From Phenylobacterium sp. (GTDB lineage Bacteria; Pseudomonadota; Alphaproteobacteria; Caulobacterales; Caulobacteraceae), in NCBI GenBank assembly GCA_018001015.1, contig JAGNIV010000008.1, positions 1 to 64,000 on the forward strand: a DNA stretch of 64,000 nt, in the 5' to 3' direction. Below are positions 24,599-32,800 of the stretch, piece after piece. The position numbers were made by a program, and so were the translations under genes. Under the pieces are notes generated by a model. The model ran no database searches, was not told the origin of the DNA, and was given only the letters and a program-made list of their open reading frames with translations. Each line of letters opens with the position of its first letter. Position 1 is the stretch's first letter.

Positions 24599-27511
24599 AT
24601 GGCCGACGACGCTGACAAGCCCGCGCGCGACTATCGCGAAACCGTCTTCCTTCCCGACACCCCGTTCCCGATGCGGGCGGGCCTGCCGGTCAAGGAGCCC
24701 GAGATCCTGGCCCGCTGGGCGAAGATCGACCTTTACAAGACCATCCGTAAAGAACGGCAGGCGACAGGCGCCCCGCTGTTCGTGCTGCATGACGGCCCGC
24801 CCTACGCCAATGGCGCGATCCACATCGGCCACGCCCTACAGAAGACCCTGAAGGACTTCGTGGTCCGCTCGCGGTTCGCCATGGGCTTCGACGTGGATTA
24901 CGTGCCCGGCTGGGACTGCCACGGCCTGCCCATCGAGTGGAAGATCGAGGAAGAGCTGCGCGGCCAGGGCCGCCGCAAGGACGAGGTCTCCAAGGCTGAG
25001 TTCCGCGAGCGCTGCCGAGAGTACGCCGCCAAGTGGATCGACGTGCAGCGCGAGGGCTTCAAGCGCCTGGGCGTCGTGGGCGACTGGGACAACCGCTACG
25101 CCACCATGGACTATGCGTCGGAAGCCGCCATCGTGGGTGAGTTCCACAAGTTCGTCACCTCGGGCCAACTCTATCGCGGTTCCAAGCCGGTGATGTGGAG
25201 CCCCGTGGAACGTACGGCGCTCGCCGACGCCGAGGTGGAATACGCCGACGTCAACTCGCCGACCATCTGGGTGAAGTTCCCGGTGGTTGAGGGCAGCGAC
25301 GCGGCTCGCGGCGGAAGCATCGTCATCTGGACGACCACGCCCTGGACCATCCCGGCCAACCGGGCGATCAGCTACAACAATGACATCGCCTACGGCGTCT
25401 ACCTGGTCGAGGCCATGGAAGAGGGGCTGGAGTTCGAGCCCTGGGCCAAGGCCGGCGACAAGCTGATCGTCGCCGACAAGCTGGCGCAGGATGTCTTCAA
25501 GGCCGCCAAGATCGCCAAGACCCGCCGGATCGAGACCTTTGACCCGCAGGGCGTCACCGCCGAGCACCCGCTGGCCGGGCTGGACAGCTACTACCAGTTC
25601 GCGGTGCCGCTGCTGGACGGCGACCACGTGACCGACGACGCCGGTACGGGCTTCGTCCACACCGCGCCGGGCCACGGCGCGGACGACTACCTGGTCTGGC
25701 TGGCCCACGGTCATCGCGAGATCCCCGAGACCGTCGATCCGGACGGCGCCTATTACGACCACGTCGCCCTGTTCGCCGGCCTCAAGGTGCTGGAGACCGA
25801 GGGCAAGAAGGTCGGCAAGTTCGGCCCGGCCAACGCCGCGGTGCAGGAAAAGCTGATCGAGGCCGGACGCCTGCTGGCGCGCGGCCGGGTGGAGCACTCC
25901 TACCCCCACTCCTGGCGCTCCAAGGCGCCGGTGATCTACCGCAACACCCCGCAGTGGTTCATCCGCATGGACACCGCCATCGAGGACGGCGTCCACGACG
26001 GCAAGACCCTGCGCGAGACCGCGCTGACCGCCATCGAGGCCACCACCTTCTATCCGGCCGGCGGCAAGAACCGCATCCGCGCCATGGTGGAGAGCCGGCC
26101 CGACTGGCTGATCAGCCGGCAACGCGCCTGGGGGGCGCCGCTGGCCATGTTCGTCGATAAGGAAACCAACCAGCCGTTGGTGGACGCCGACCTCAACAAG
26201 CGGATCGTCGACCTGATCGCCGCCGAGGGCGCCGACGCCTGGTACACCCGGCCGGTGAGCGACTTCCTGGGCGAGCACGATCCCGAGCGCTACGAGAAGG
26301 TCGAGGACATCCTCGATGTCTGGTTCGACTCAGGCTCGACCCACGCCTTCACCCTGGAGAACCGCGAGCACACGCGCTGGCCCGCCGACCTCTATCTGGA
26401 GGGGTCCGACCAGCACCGCGGCTGGTTCCAGTCCTCGCTGCTGGAAAGCTCCGGCACCCGGGGCCGCGCGCCCTACGACGCCATCCTCACCCATGGGTTC
26501 ACCATGGACGAGAACGGCGAGAAGATGAGCAAGTCCAAGGGCAACACCGTGGACCCCGAGGTGGTGATCCGGGAGTCCGGCGCCGAGATCATCCGGCTGT
26601 GGGCCTCGATGATCGACTATTCCGACGACAGCCGGATCGGCAAGACCATCCTGGCCACCACCACCGACGCCTACCGCAAGCTGCGCAACACCGTCCGCTA
26701 CCTGCTGGGCGCGCTCGCCGGCTTCGAGGAGAGCGAGAAGGTCGCCCTGGAGGACATGCCGCCCCTGGAGCGGTTCATCCTGCACCGGCTGCATGAGCTG
26801 GATGGCCAGGTCCGCGCCGCCTACGACGCCTATCTGTTCCAGGACGTCAGCCGGCCGATCACCGAGTTCTGCCAGGTGGAGCTGTCGCAGCTGTTCTTCG
26901 ACATCCGCCGCGACGCCCTCTACTGCGACCAGCCCAGCTCCCTGCGCCGCCGCGCCGCGCGCACGGTGATGGACGCGGTATTTGAGCGCCTGACCGTGTG
27001 GTTGGCTCCGCTGATCCCCTTCACCATGGAGGAGGCCTGGACGACGCGGTTCCCCGACGCGCCCTCCAATTGCCTGCGGGTGTTCCCGGAGACCCCCTCG
27101 GCCTGGGCCAATCCGGCCGAGGCGGAGCGCTGGGCGAAGATTCAGGCTGTGACCTCCGTGGTCACCGGGGCGCTGGAAGTCGAACGCCGCGAGAAGCGGA
27201 TGGGCGCGGCCCTGGAGGCGGCGCCGGTGGTTCATATCGCCGACGCCGGCCTGCTGGCCGCCTTCGACGGTCTGGACGCCGCCGAGCTGTTCCGCACCAG
27301 CCAGGCGACCCTGGTGGGCGGCGACGGTCCGGCTGGCGCCTTCCGTCTTCCCGAGACACCCGGGGTGGCCGTTGAACCGGTCAAGGCGCTCGGCGCGAAG
27401 TGCGCCCGTTCCTGGCGCATCCTGCCTGAGGTAGGGTCCGATCCGCGCTATCCGGAACTCTCGCTGCGGGACGCCGAGGCTGTCGCGGCCTGGGACGCTG
27501 AAAGGGCCTGA
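24599..27511 (+). CDS. ileS: Isoleucyl-tRNA synthetase
   Basis: This 970-aa class I synthetase charges tRNA-Ile. It shows the HIGH motif (GAIHIGHALQKT) near residue 80, the CP1 editing domain (about 190-440, with TTTPWTIPANRAI and DDAGTGFVHTAPGHGADDY), the KMSKS loop (ENGEKMSKSKGNTV) near 645, and the anticodon-binding domain after that. The C-terminal zinc ribbon of bacterial IleRS is degraded: only Cys936 or so remains in KCARSWRILPEVG, and the other cysteines are replaced. It is followed 5 bp on by lspA. Confidence 0.97.
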   Translation: MADDADKPARDYRETVFLPDTPFPMRAGLPVKEPEILARWAKIDLYKTIRKERQATGAPLFVLHDGPPYANGAIHIGHALQKTLKDFVVRSRFAMGFDVDYVPGWDCHGLPIEWKIEEELRGQGRRKDEVSKAEFRERCREYAAKWIDVQREGFKRLGVVGDWDNRYATMDYASEAAIVGEFHKFVTSGQLYRGSKPVMWSPVERTALADAEVEYADVNSPTIWVKFPVVEGSDAARGGSIVIWTTTPWTIPANRAISYNNDIAYGVYLVEAMEEGLEFEPWAKAGDKLIVADKLAQDVFKAAKIAKTRRIETFDPQGVTAEHPLAGLDSYYQFAVPLLDGDHVTDDAGTGFVHTAPGHGADDYLVWLAHGHREIPETVDPDGAYYDHVALFAGLKVLETEGKKVGKFGPANAAVQEKLIEAGRLLARGRVEHSYPHSWRSKAPVIYRNTPQWFIRMDTAIEDGVHDGKTLRETALTAIEATTFYPAGGKNRIRAMVESRPDWLISRQRAWGAPLAMFVDKETNQPLVDADLNKRIVDLIAAEGADAWYTRPVSDFLGEHDPERYEKVEDILDVWFDSGSTHAFTLENREHTRWPADLYLEGSDQHRGWFQSSLLESSGTRGRAPYDAILTHGFTMDENGEKMSKSKGNTVDPEVVIRESGAEIIRLWASMIDYSDDSRIGKTILATTTDAYRKLRNTVRYLLGALAGFEESEKVALEDMPPLERFILHRLHELDGQVRAAYDAYLFQDVSRPITEFCQVELSQLFFDIRRDALYCDQPSSLRRRAARTVMDAVFERLTVWLAPLIPFTMEEAWTTRFPDAPSNCLRVFPETPSAWANPAEAERWAKIQAVTSVVTGALEVERREKRMGAALEAAPVVHIADAGLLAAFDGLDAAELFRTSQATLVGGDGPAGAFRLPETPGVAVEPVKALGAKCARSWRILPEVGSDPRYPELSLRDAEAVAAWDAERA

Positions 27512-27516
27512 CGCAC

Positions 27517-28002
27517 GTGAAAGCCATCTCAAAATACGGCTGGTCGGCCTATCTGCTCGCCATCTCGGTCATCGTCCTCGACCAGATCTCCAAGCACCTG
27601 ATCCTTGGCCTGCTGGGGACCCAGGCCGGGGCCAGCGTGCCGGTGGCGGGCCCCTTCAGCCTGACCCTGGTCTGGAACCAGGGCGTGAGTTTTGGGCTGT
27701 TTAGGGCCGAGCACGACCTGGTGCGCTGGGCGCTGACCGCCTTTTCGCTGATCGTGGCGATCTTCCTGGCCAACTGGGCGCGCACGGCCCTGCGCTGGCC
27801 CATGGCGCTCGGCCTCGGTCTCGTCATGGGCGGGGCCATCGGCAACGCCATCGACCGCGTGCGCTTCGGCGCGGTGGTGGATTTCCTCGATTTCCAGCGT
27901 CTGGGCTTCTTCCCCTGGGTGTTCAACGTCGCCGATGCGGCGATCACCGTGGGGGTGGTCTTCCTTTTGCTCGATTCCACGCGCAAGGAAGCTGCGGCCT
28001 GA
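27517..28002 (+). CDS. lspA: Lipoprotein signal peptidase (signal peptidase II)
   Basis: This 161-aa inner-membrane aspartic protease cleaves prolipoprotein signals. It has four hydrophobic helices, the conserved DQISKHLI, WNQGVSFGLF, and the catalytic aspartates in GNAIDRVRFG and FNVADAAITVG. It starts with GTG five bases after ileS. ileS-lspA is a common pair. The next gene encodes one of its likely substrates. Confidence 0.96.
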   Translation: MKAISKYGWSAYLLAISVIVLDQISKHLILGLLGTQAGASVPVAGPFSLTLVWNQGVSFGLFRAEHDLVRWALTAFSLIVAIFLANWARTALRWPMALGLGLVMGGAIGNAIDRVRFGAVVDFLDFQRLGFFPWVFNVADAAITVGVVFLLLDSTRKEAAA

Positions 28003-28083
28003 AAGCGCGTTGGCGCTGATCGCCGTTTACGGTATCTGAGTTACCCATTCCGGCCGGGGGCGGCCAATCGGAGCCTATAGTTC

Positions 28084-28641
28084 ATGAGCTTGAACCGAGT
28101 GATCGTCGCGACCGCCCTGATCGGGATGGTGGGTCTCACCGGCTGCGCCTCGTCCCGCAAGGCGCTGGGCATGACCAAGGTGACCCCCGACGAGTTCCGC
28201 GTGGTCTCCAAGGCCCCCCTGGTGGTGCCGCCCGACTACTCGCTGCGTCCGCCGGCCCCGGGTGAGCCCCGTCCGCAGGAGCTGCAGCCCGAGAGCGCCG
28301 CGCGCAACGCCCTGCTGGGCCGTCGCGAAGCCGAGGCCCGCACCGATGGCGAGAAGCTTCTGGTGACCAGGGCCGGCGCCGACAAGGCCGACCCGTTGAT
28401 CCGCTATGTGGTCGACGACGAAGGCGGTGACCTGGCTCATAAGGAAAAGACCTTCGCCGACCGGGTGATGTTCTGGAAGGACGGCAAGGCCAACGCCGCG
28501 GCGACCGCGGCGGCCGGCGACAATGTCCCCGCCCCGATCGATCCGGCCTCCGAAGCCGCCAAGATCCGCGAAGTCACGGGCGACAAGCCGGTGATCATCG
28601 CCCGTGAGAAGAGCACCCGGATCAAGCTTCCGGGGCTTTAG
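28084..28641 (+). CDS. bamF: DUF3035 (BamF-type) outer membrane lipoprotein
   Basis: This 185-aa lipoprotein has a signal ending in LTGC (lipidated Cys21). Just after it is the BamF hallmark, VTPDEFRVVSKAPLVVPPDYSLRPP, at residues about 31-57, similar to the Rx2PDEFxV motif described for BamF of the Caulobacter BAM complex. The remainder is low complexity and probably extended. BamF helps outer-membrane protein assembly. The gene is downstream of lspA, giving an envelope-related run. The assignment rests on the motif and family recall. Confidence 0.85.
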   Translation: MSLNRVIVATALIGMVGLTGCASSRKALGMTKVTPDEFRVVSKAPLVVPPDYSLRPPAPGEPRPQELQPESAARNALLGRREAEARTDGEKLLVTRAGADKADPLIRYVVDDEGGDLAHKEKTFADRVMFWKDGKANAAATAAAGDNVPAPIDPASEAAKIREVTGDKPVIIAREKSTRIKLPGL

Positions 28642-28990
28642 GCCTCCGAACCGCCTGTAGCGTCAGGACGACGCCCAGCAGGAACAGCAGGAGAATGACC
28701 GCGTAGGTCCAAGAGCTCGCCGCCAGTTGCGGCGCGCGTGGTGCAAACATGCGCACCAGCCCGCCCCCCAGGGCCACCCAGCCCAAAAGGGTCACCAGCA
28801 CCGGCCAGCGACGGATCCAGACGTTGTGGGTGCGCACGATCGCCAGGCCCGCCACGAACAGCAGGACGCCGTTCAGATAGACCAGGGTCGGGCTGACCCT
28901 GGTCCAGATGTCCAGGTTGAGGGCCTCGGAGCTGGTGATGGCCATCAGGGTGGGCCCCGCCAGGCCGGCGATGTGTCTTGAATCGGCCAC
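28622..28990 (-). CDS. Small four-helix integral membrane protein
   Basis: This protein of about 122 residues has four hydrophobic stretches (ALNLDIWTRVSPTLVYLNGVLLFVAGLAIVR, WPVLVTLLGWVALGGGLVRMF, AASSWTYAVILLLFLLGVVLTLQAV). It looks like a small inner-membrane protein that I cannot assign to a named family. I chose the GTG at 28990 because a good GGGAG Shine-Dalgarno lies just upstream. It overlaps the convergent bamF by 20 bp. Confidence 0.65.
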   Translation of the reverse strand: MADSRHIAGLAGPTLMAITSSEALNLDIWTRVSPTLVYLNGVLLFVAGLAIVRTHNVWIRRWPVLVTLLGWVALGGGLVRMFAPRAPQLAASSWTYAVILLLFLLGVVLTLQAVRRPKAPEA

Positions 28991-29063
28991 GTGATCGCTC
29001 CCGCATCTCCTGCTGACGTGGCCGGGCGGGACGGCCGCCGCCTTGACGGCGATCAAGGCGAAC

Positions 29064-30005
29064 CTAGTCCTCGCCCGGTGTCTTCACCGTAAACCCCTCA
29101 GACTGGAGCTGATCGAGCACACCGCCCTGGGCCAGGAGGGGACGAAGCGGGACCACGGCGATGGCGTGGCCGGGGGTCTTGAGCGCGCGCGCGATGGCGG
29201 CGGCCTGGTCGGCCTTGAAGCGATGGTCGAGGGCAAGCGCGCCAGGCGCCGAGGCCAGGCACTTCTCGAAGCCGCGCTCGGCGGTAAGCGCGCCGCGCAC
29301 GTCGCCTTCGGCCCAGGCCTGGGCGGCGCGTCGGGCGGCGGCGGGACCCGCCTCGGCTTCGTCCAGGGCGTCGTCGAGGCAGGCGGCTTGCGCGGCCAGA
29401 GGCGTTCGGACGACCTGACCCAGCAGGCGTCCGGCGTCGTAGCTCTTCTCCTCGACCTTGATGCGCCTGGCCTTGGCCAGCCGGCGCACGGTCTTGGCGG
29501 GATCAGCGGCGGTGAGCTGGCTGGCCTGGCGATAGTCGTCCACCAGGATCAGCCCCGCCGCGAGGCCGTTCTTGGTCGCATAGCGTTCGGGCGGCTTGCC
29601 GCTGCCGGTGCGGACCGCGACGAAGCGGGCCTTCAGCGCCGCCGGCAGGGTCGCCTCATAGGGTGTCTTGGACCGCAGGCGCAGCAGGTTGATCGCCGCG
29701 CCGGGCGCGCTGAACAGACCGACGCTGACCTGGTTGAAGGGCAGGATCACCCGGTTCGCGCCCTCCAGCCGTCGGTTCAGCACGCTCTGGTCCCAGGCCA
29801 GGGACTTGGGCATGACCGAAGGGGCGCCCAGGACATAGACCACGGTGTCAGCGTCCGAGACCCGCCACCAGGCCGGGCCCGGCAGCAGGGCGGTGACCAC
29901 CAGTTCCTCCACCAGCACCGCGTCGGGATCGGCGGGCGGGGTCTGGGCCGTGGCGGGAGCCGCCAGCAGAACGGCGGCCAGGGCGACCGACCTTGCGAAC
30001 CTCAT
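29064..30005 (-). CDS. TraB/GumN family protein, apparently lacking its motif histidines
   Basis: This 313-aa protein has a signal peptide (cleavage near PATAQTPP) and the TraB/GumN fold ([21 protein letters not shown] near residues 47-67 and the C-terminal [27 protein letters not shown]). Active members of the wider Tiki/TraB/GumN group have two GX2H motifs that bind metal. Here the first reads GAPS and the second VVPLRP, so both histidines are missing. The protein is therefore probably a non-catalytic relative acting in the periplasm. It is divergent from mutL by 57 bp. Confidence 0.75.
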   Translation of the reverse strand: MRFARSVALAAVLLAAPATAQTPPADPDAVLVEELVVTALLPGPAWWRVSDADTVVYVLGAPSVMPKSLAWDQSVLNRRLEGANRVILPFNQVSVGLFSAPGAAINLLRLRSKTPYEATLPAALKARFVAVRTGSGKPPERYATKNGLAAGLILVDDYRQASQLTAADPAKTVRRLAKARRIKVEEKSYDAGRLLGQVVRTPLAAQAACLDDALDEAEAGPAAARRAAQAWAEGDVRGALTAERGFEKCLASAPGALALDHRFKADQAAAIARALKTPGHAIAVVPLRPLLAQGGVLDQLQSEGFTVKTPGED

Positions 30006-30062
30006 CTGCGGCGCCTCCCTGGAATCGTCCTATATATCCAGGCTGAGGACCTAGACCGTAAA

Positions 30063-31907
30063 ATGACCATCCGCCGCCTGCCGCCCGAGACCGTCAACCG
30101 CATCGCAGCCGGCGAGGTGGTGGAGCGGCCTGCCAGCGCGGTCAAGGAGCTGGTGGAGAACGCGCTCGACGCCGGCGCCACCAGCGTCGAGGTCCAGGCC
30201 GACGGCGGGGGCCTGACGCGTATCCTGGTGGCCGACGACGGCAATGGACTGGCGGCCGACCAGCTGCCCCTGGCCGTAGAACGCCACGCCACCTCCAAGC
30301 TCAGTCCCGACGACGCCGGGGACTATGACCTGCTGCACATCCACACCCTGGGTTTCCGCGGAGAGGCCCTCCCCTCCATCGGTTCGGTGGCGCGGCTGTC
30401 GATCTCGTCGCGGGCCAGGGGTGAGGCGGACGCCCACGCGATCCTGGTGGAGGGCGGCGCCATGGGGGCGGTTTCCCCCTCCGGTTTCCCCGGCCCGCAC
30501 GGCGCGCGGGTCGAGGTGCGCGACCTGTTCTACGCCACGCCGGCCCGGCTGAAGTTCATGAAGTCCGAACGCGCGGAGGCCATGGCCATCGCCGAGGAGA
30601 TCAAGCGCCAGGCCATGGCCCATGAGGCGGTCAGCTTCGCCCTGGACCTGGACGGCCGCCGCACCCTGCGCCTGCCGGCCGAGAGCAAGGGACCCGATGG
30701 GCGCCTGGCGCGCCTGGCCTCGATCATGGGCCGTGAGTTCCAGGACAATGCGCTGGCCATCGACCAGGAGCGGGACGGCATCCGGCTGTCTGGGTTCGCC
30801 GGCCTGCCCACCTACAATCGCGGCAACTCGGCCCACCAGTACCTGTTCGTCAACGGGCGTCCGGTGCGCGACCGCCTGCTGCAGGGCGCCCTGCGCGGGG
30901 CCTATGCCGACTTCCTGGCCCGCGACCGCCATCCGCTGGTGGCGCTCTATCTGGAGCTCGACCCCAGCCAGGTGGATGTGAACGTTCACCCCGCCAAGGC
31001 CGAGGTGCGGTTCCGCGATCCGGCCATGGTTCGCGGCCTGATCGTCAGCGGTCTGCGCCACGTCCTGGCCGGTGCCGGGCACCGGGCGTCGACCTCGACC
31101 GCCAGCGAGGCGCTGAGCGGCTTCCGCCCCGGCTACGTCCCGCAACCCTCGGCGGAGGGCTTTTCGGCCTGGCGCATGGGCGGTTGGGCCCAGGCCGCGG
31201 CCCAGGCGATCCCCGGCCTGACCGAGGTTTCGGCGCGATCGGAGACCCAGTACGAGCCCAGCAGCTACACGCCCGGCCGCGGCCTGCACGAGGCGCCGGC
31301 GGCTTCGGTGGTGTTCGATCCGGTGGATTTCCCCCTGGGCGCGGCCCGCGCCCAGGTGCACGAGACCTATATCGTCGCCCAGACCCGCGACGGGGTGGTC
31401 ATCGTCGACCAGCACGCCGCCCATGAGCGCCTGGTCTATGAGCGGATGAAGGTGGAGATGGCCGGCGGCGGGGTGTCCCGCCAGGCCCTGCTGCTGCCGG
31501 AGGTGGTGGAATTGGATCCCGCCGAGGCCGAGCGCGTGGTGGCCAAGGCCGACGAGCTGATGGCGCTGGGCCTCGCCGTCGAGGCCTTTGGCCCCGGCGC
31601 GGTGCTGGTGCGCGAGACCCCGGCCCTGCTGGGGGAGACCGACGTGGCCGGGCTGGTGCGCGACATCGCCGATGACCTGTCGGAGAACGGCCAGGCCCTG
31701 GCGCTGAAGGAACGGCTGGAGGAGGTCTGCTCCACCATGGCCTGCCATGGCTCGGTGCGGGCAGGACGGCGGCTATCGGCCCCGGAGATGAACGCCCTGC
31801 TCCGACAGATGGAGGCCACGCCCCACTCCGGCCAGTGCAACCACGGCCGGCCCACCTATGTGGAGCTGAAGCTGGCCGACATCGAGCGGCTGTTCGGGCG
31901 GCGGTAG
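30063..31907 (+). CDS. mutL: DNA mismatch repair protein MutL
   Basis: This 614-aa protein is a MutL ATPase and nicking endonuclease of methyl-independent mismatch repair. The N-terminal GHKL motifs are [18 protein letters not shown] and [16 protein letters not shown]. The C-terminal region carries the endonuclease motif [12 protein letters not shown] and the late motifs ACHGSVRAG and [14 protein letters not shown], so the protein should cut DNA itself. The ATG at 30063 is chosen; longer upstream extension lacks family sequence. The central linker (about 330-430) is low complexity, as usual. Confidence 0.97.
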   Translation: MTIRRLPPETVNRIAAGEVVERPASAVKELVENALDAGATSVEVQADGGGLTRILVADDGNGLAADQLPLAVERHATSKLSPDDAGDYDLLHIHTLGFRGEALPSIGSVARLSISSRARGEADAHAILVEGGAMGAVSPSGFPGPHGARVEVRDLFYATPARLKFMKSERAEAMAIAEEIKRQAMAHEAVSFALDLDGRRTLRLPAESKGPDGRLARLASIMGREFQDNALAIDQERDGIRLSGFAGLPTYNRGNSAHQYLFVNGRPVRDRLLQGALRGAYADFLARDRHPLVALYLELDPSQVDVNVHPAKAEVRFRDPAMVRGLIVSGLRHVLAGAGHRASTSTASEALSGFRPGYVPQPSAEGFSAWRMGGWAQAAAQAIPGLTEVSARSETQYEPSSYTPGRGLHEAPAASVVFDPVDFPLGAARAQVHETYIVAQTRDGVVIVDQHAAHERLVYERMKVEMAGGGVSRQALLLPEVVELDPAEAERVVAKADELMALGLAVEAFGPGAVLVRETPALLGETDVAGLVRDIADDLSENGQALALKERLEEVCSTMACHGSVRAGRRLSAPEMNALLRQMEATPHSGQCNHGRPTYVELKLADIERLFGRR

Positions 31908-31988
31908 AAAACCCGCCGCTCACCCCGGCGACCGATCTTCGGCGGCGCGAAGCAGCCAAGGCCGGGGCCTGAGTTCTCAAACCAAGTG

Positions 31989-32015
31989 CAACACCTTGCG
32001 TTGGTGGAGGTGTTG
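31989..32015. other. Hairpin between convergent mutL and zapA
   Basis: CAACACCT and AGGTGTTG form an 8-bp perfect stem with an 11-nt loop. It ends exactly at the zapA stop, and on the plus strand it is followed by TTATT. It might serve as a terminator for mutL or zapA, but there is no T tract on either strand. The space is too short for 6S RNA. Confidence 0.4.
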
Positions 32016-32342
32016 TTATTCCGCCGCCAGCTTCTCGATGCGCTTGGCGGCGTTGTCGAGGGCGAGCGTCGCGCGGACCTCGATGCGGGCCTGGTCGGAC
32101 TGCATGCGGGCCAGTTCGGCCTGGACCGTGCCAAGCCTGGCCTTGGCGTCGGCCAGTTCGTCGGCCAGCAGCAGGGCGCCCATCAGGAACAGGCGGGTGT
32201 CTCCCAGTTGGCCCATGTCCTGGGAGACCTGGCGGACCTGACGGTCGAAGATGCGGGCCAGCTCGATCAGGTGCTGTTCCTGGCCATCCTCGCAGCCGAC
32301 CGTATAGGGGCGGCCGTTCACCTCGATGATCATCTGGGCCAT
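32016..32342 (-). CDS. zapA: Cell division protein ZapA
   Basis: This 108-aa FtsZ-ring stabiliser has the ZapA N-terminal pattern VNGRPYTVGCEDGQEQHLIELARIFD and then a long coiled coil (about 50-108: LLLADELADAKARLGTVQAEL...). The family cross-links FtsZ filaments. It sits 3 nt after the zauP stop, the order found in Caulobacter where the two proteins act together on the Z-ring. Confidence 0.94.
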   Translation of the reverse strand: MAQMIIEVNGRPYTVGCEDGQEQHLIELARIFDRQVRQVSQDMGQLGDTRLFLMGALLLADELADAKARLGTVQAELARMQSDQARIEVRATLALDNAAKRIEKLAAE

Positions 32343-32345
32343 GGC

Positions 32346-32666
32346 CTAGACCTCTTCGCTTTGGTCGGCGGGGACGGGCTCTTCGGCCGCCGCGTCGTGA
32401 TCGGCGAGCGCCGCCTGGATCTCGGCGATGGCGCGGCCAAGCGCCGCGGAGGCCTCGGCGCCTGCCTCCTCCAGGGCGCGCTCGCGGGCGCGGGCCTTGT
32501 CCAGTTCGTCGGCGAGCTTGGCGCGGTCCTGGTCAAACAGGCCGCCCGGCTCCTCGCCGGCCTGCGGCGCGCGCGCGGCCATGCGCTGTTCCAGCTGGGC
32601 GACCGCGCGATCCAGCCGCTTGGCGGCCTGGTCGAGGGCGCTATCGCCCGCAGACTCCCGGTTCAT
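32346..32666 (-). CDS. zauP: Coiled-coil Z-ring protein ZauP (DUF4164)
   Basis: This 106-aa protein is mostly coiled coil (LDQAAKRLDRAVAQLEQRMAAR, DRAKLADELDKARARERALEEA) and lies immediately upstream of zapA. Position and composition match ZauP, the ZapA partner described in Caulobacter. The ATG at 32666 has GGAG upstream, and no family-like sequence lies before it in frame. The acidic tail ends with EEPVPADQSEEV. Identity rests on synteny plus coiled-coil character. Confidence 0.82.
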   Translation of the reverse strand: MNRESAGDSALDQAAKRLDRAVAQLEQRMAARAPQAGEEPGGLFDQDRAKLADELDKARARERALEEAGAEASAALGRAIAEIQAALADHDAAAEEPVPADQSEEV

Positions 32667-32800
32667 TCGACGCTCCGAAGGTGTGACTGTTAATCTATAG
32701 ACCGGGGTAGGCACGCGCCGGAACCCGTCACGTTCCTTGACCCGATGTTGCGTGCGTGCGACCCCGCCCGCAATTCCCGTTCAGATTCACCGGAAGCCCC

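Noticed and set aside
31908..32015. 6S RNA downstream of zapA
   Set aside because: The gap between mutL and zapA is only 108 nt, too short for 6S RNA, and the sequence does not show the long bulged rod; only a short hairpin is visible.
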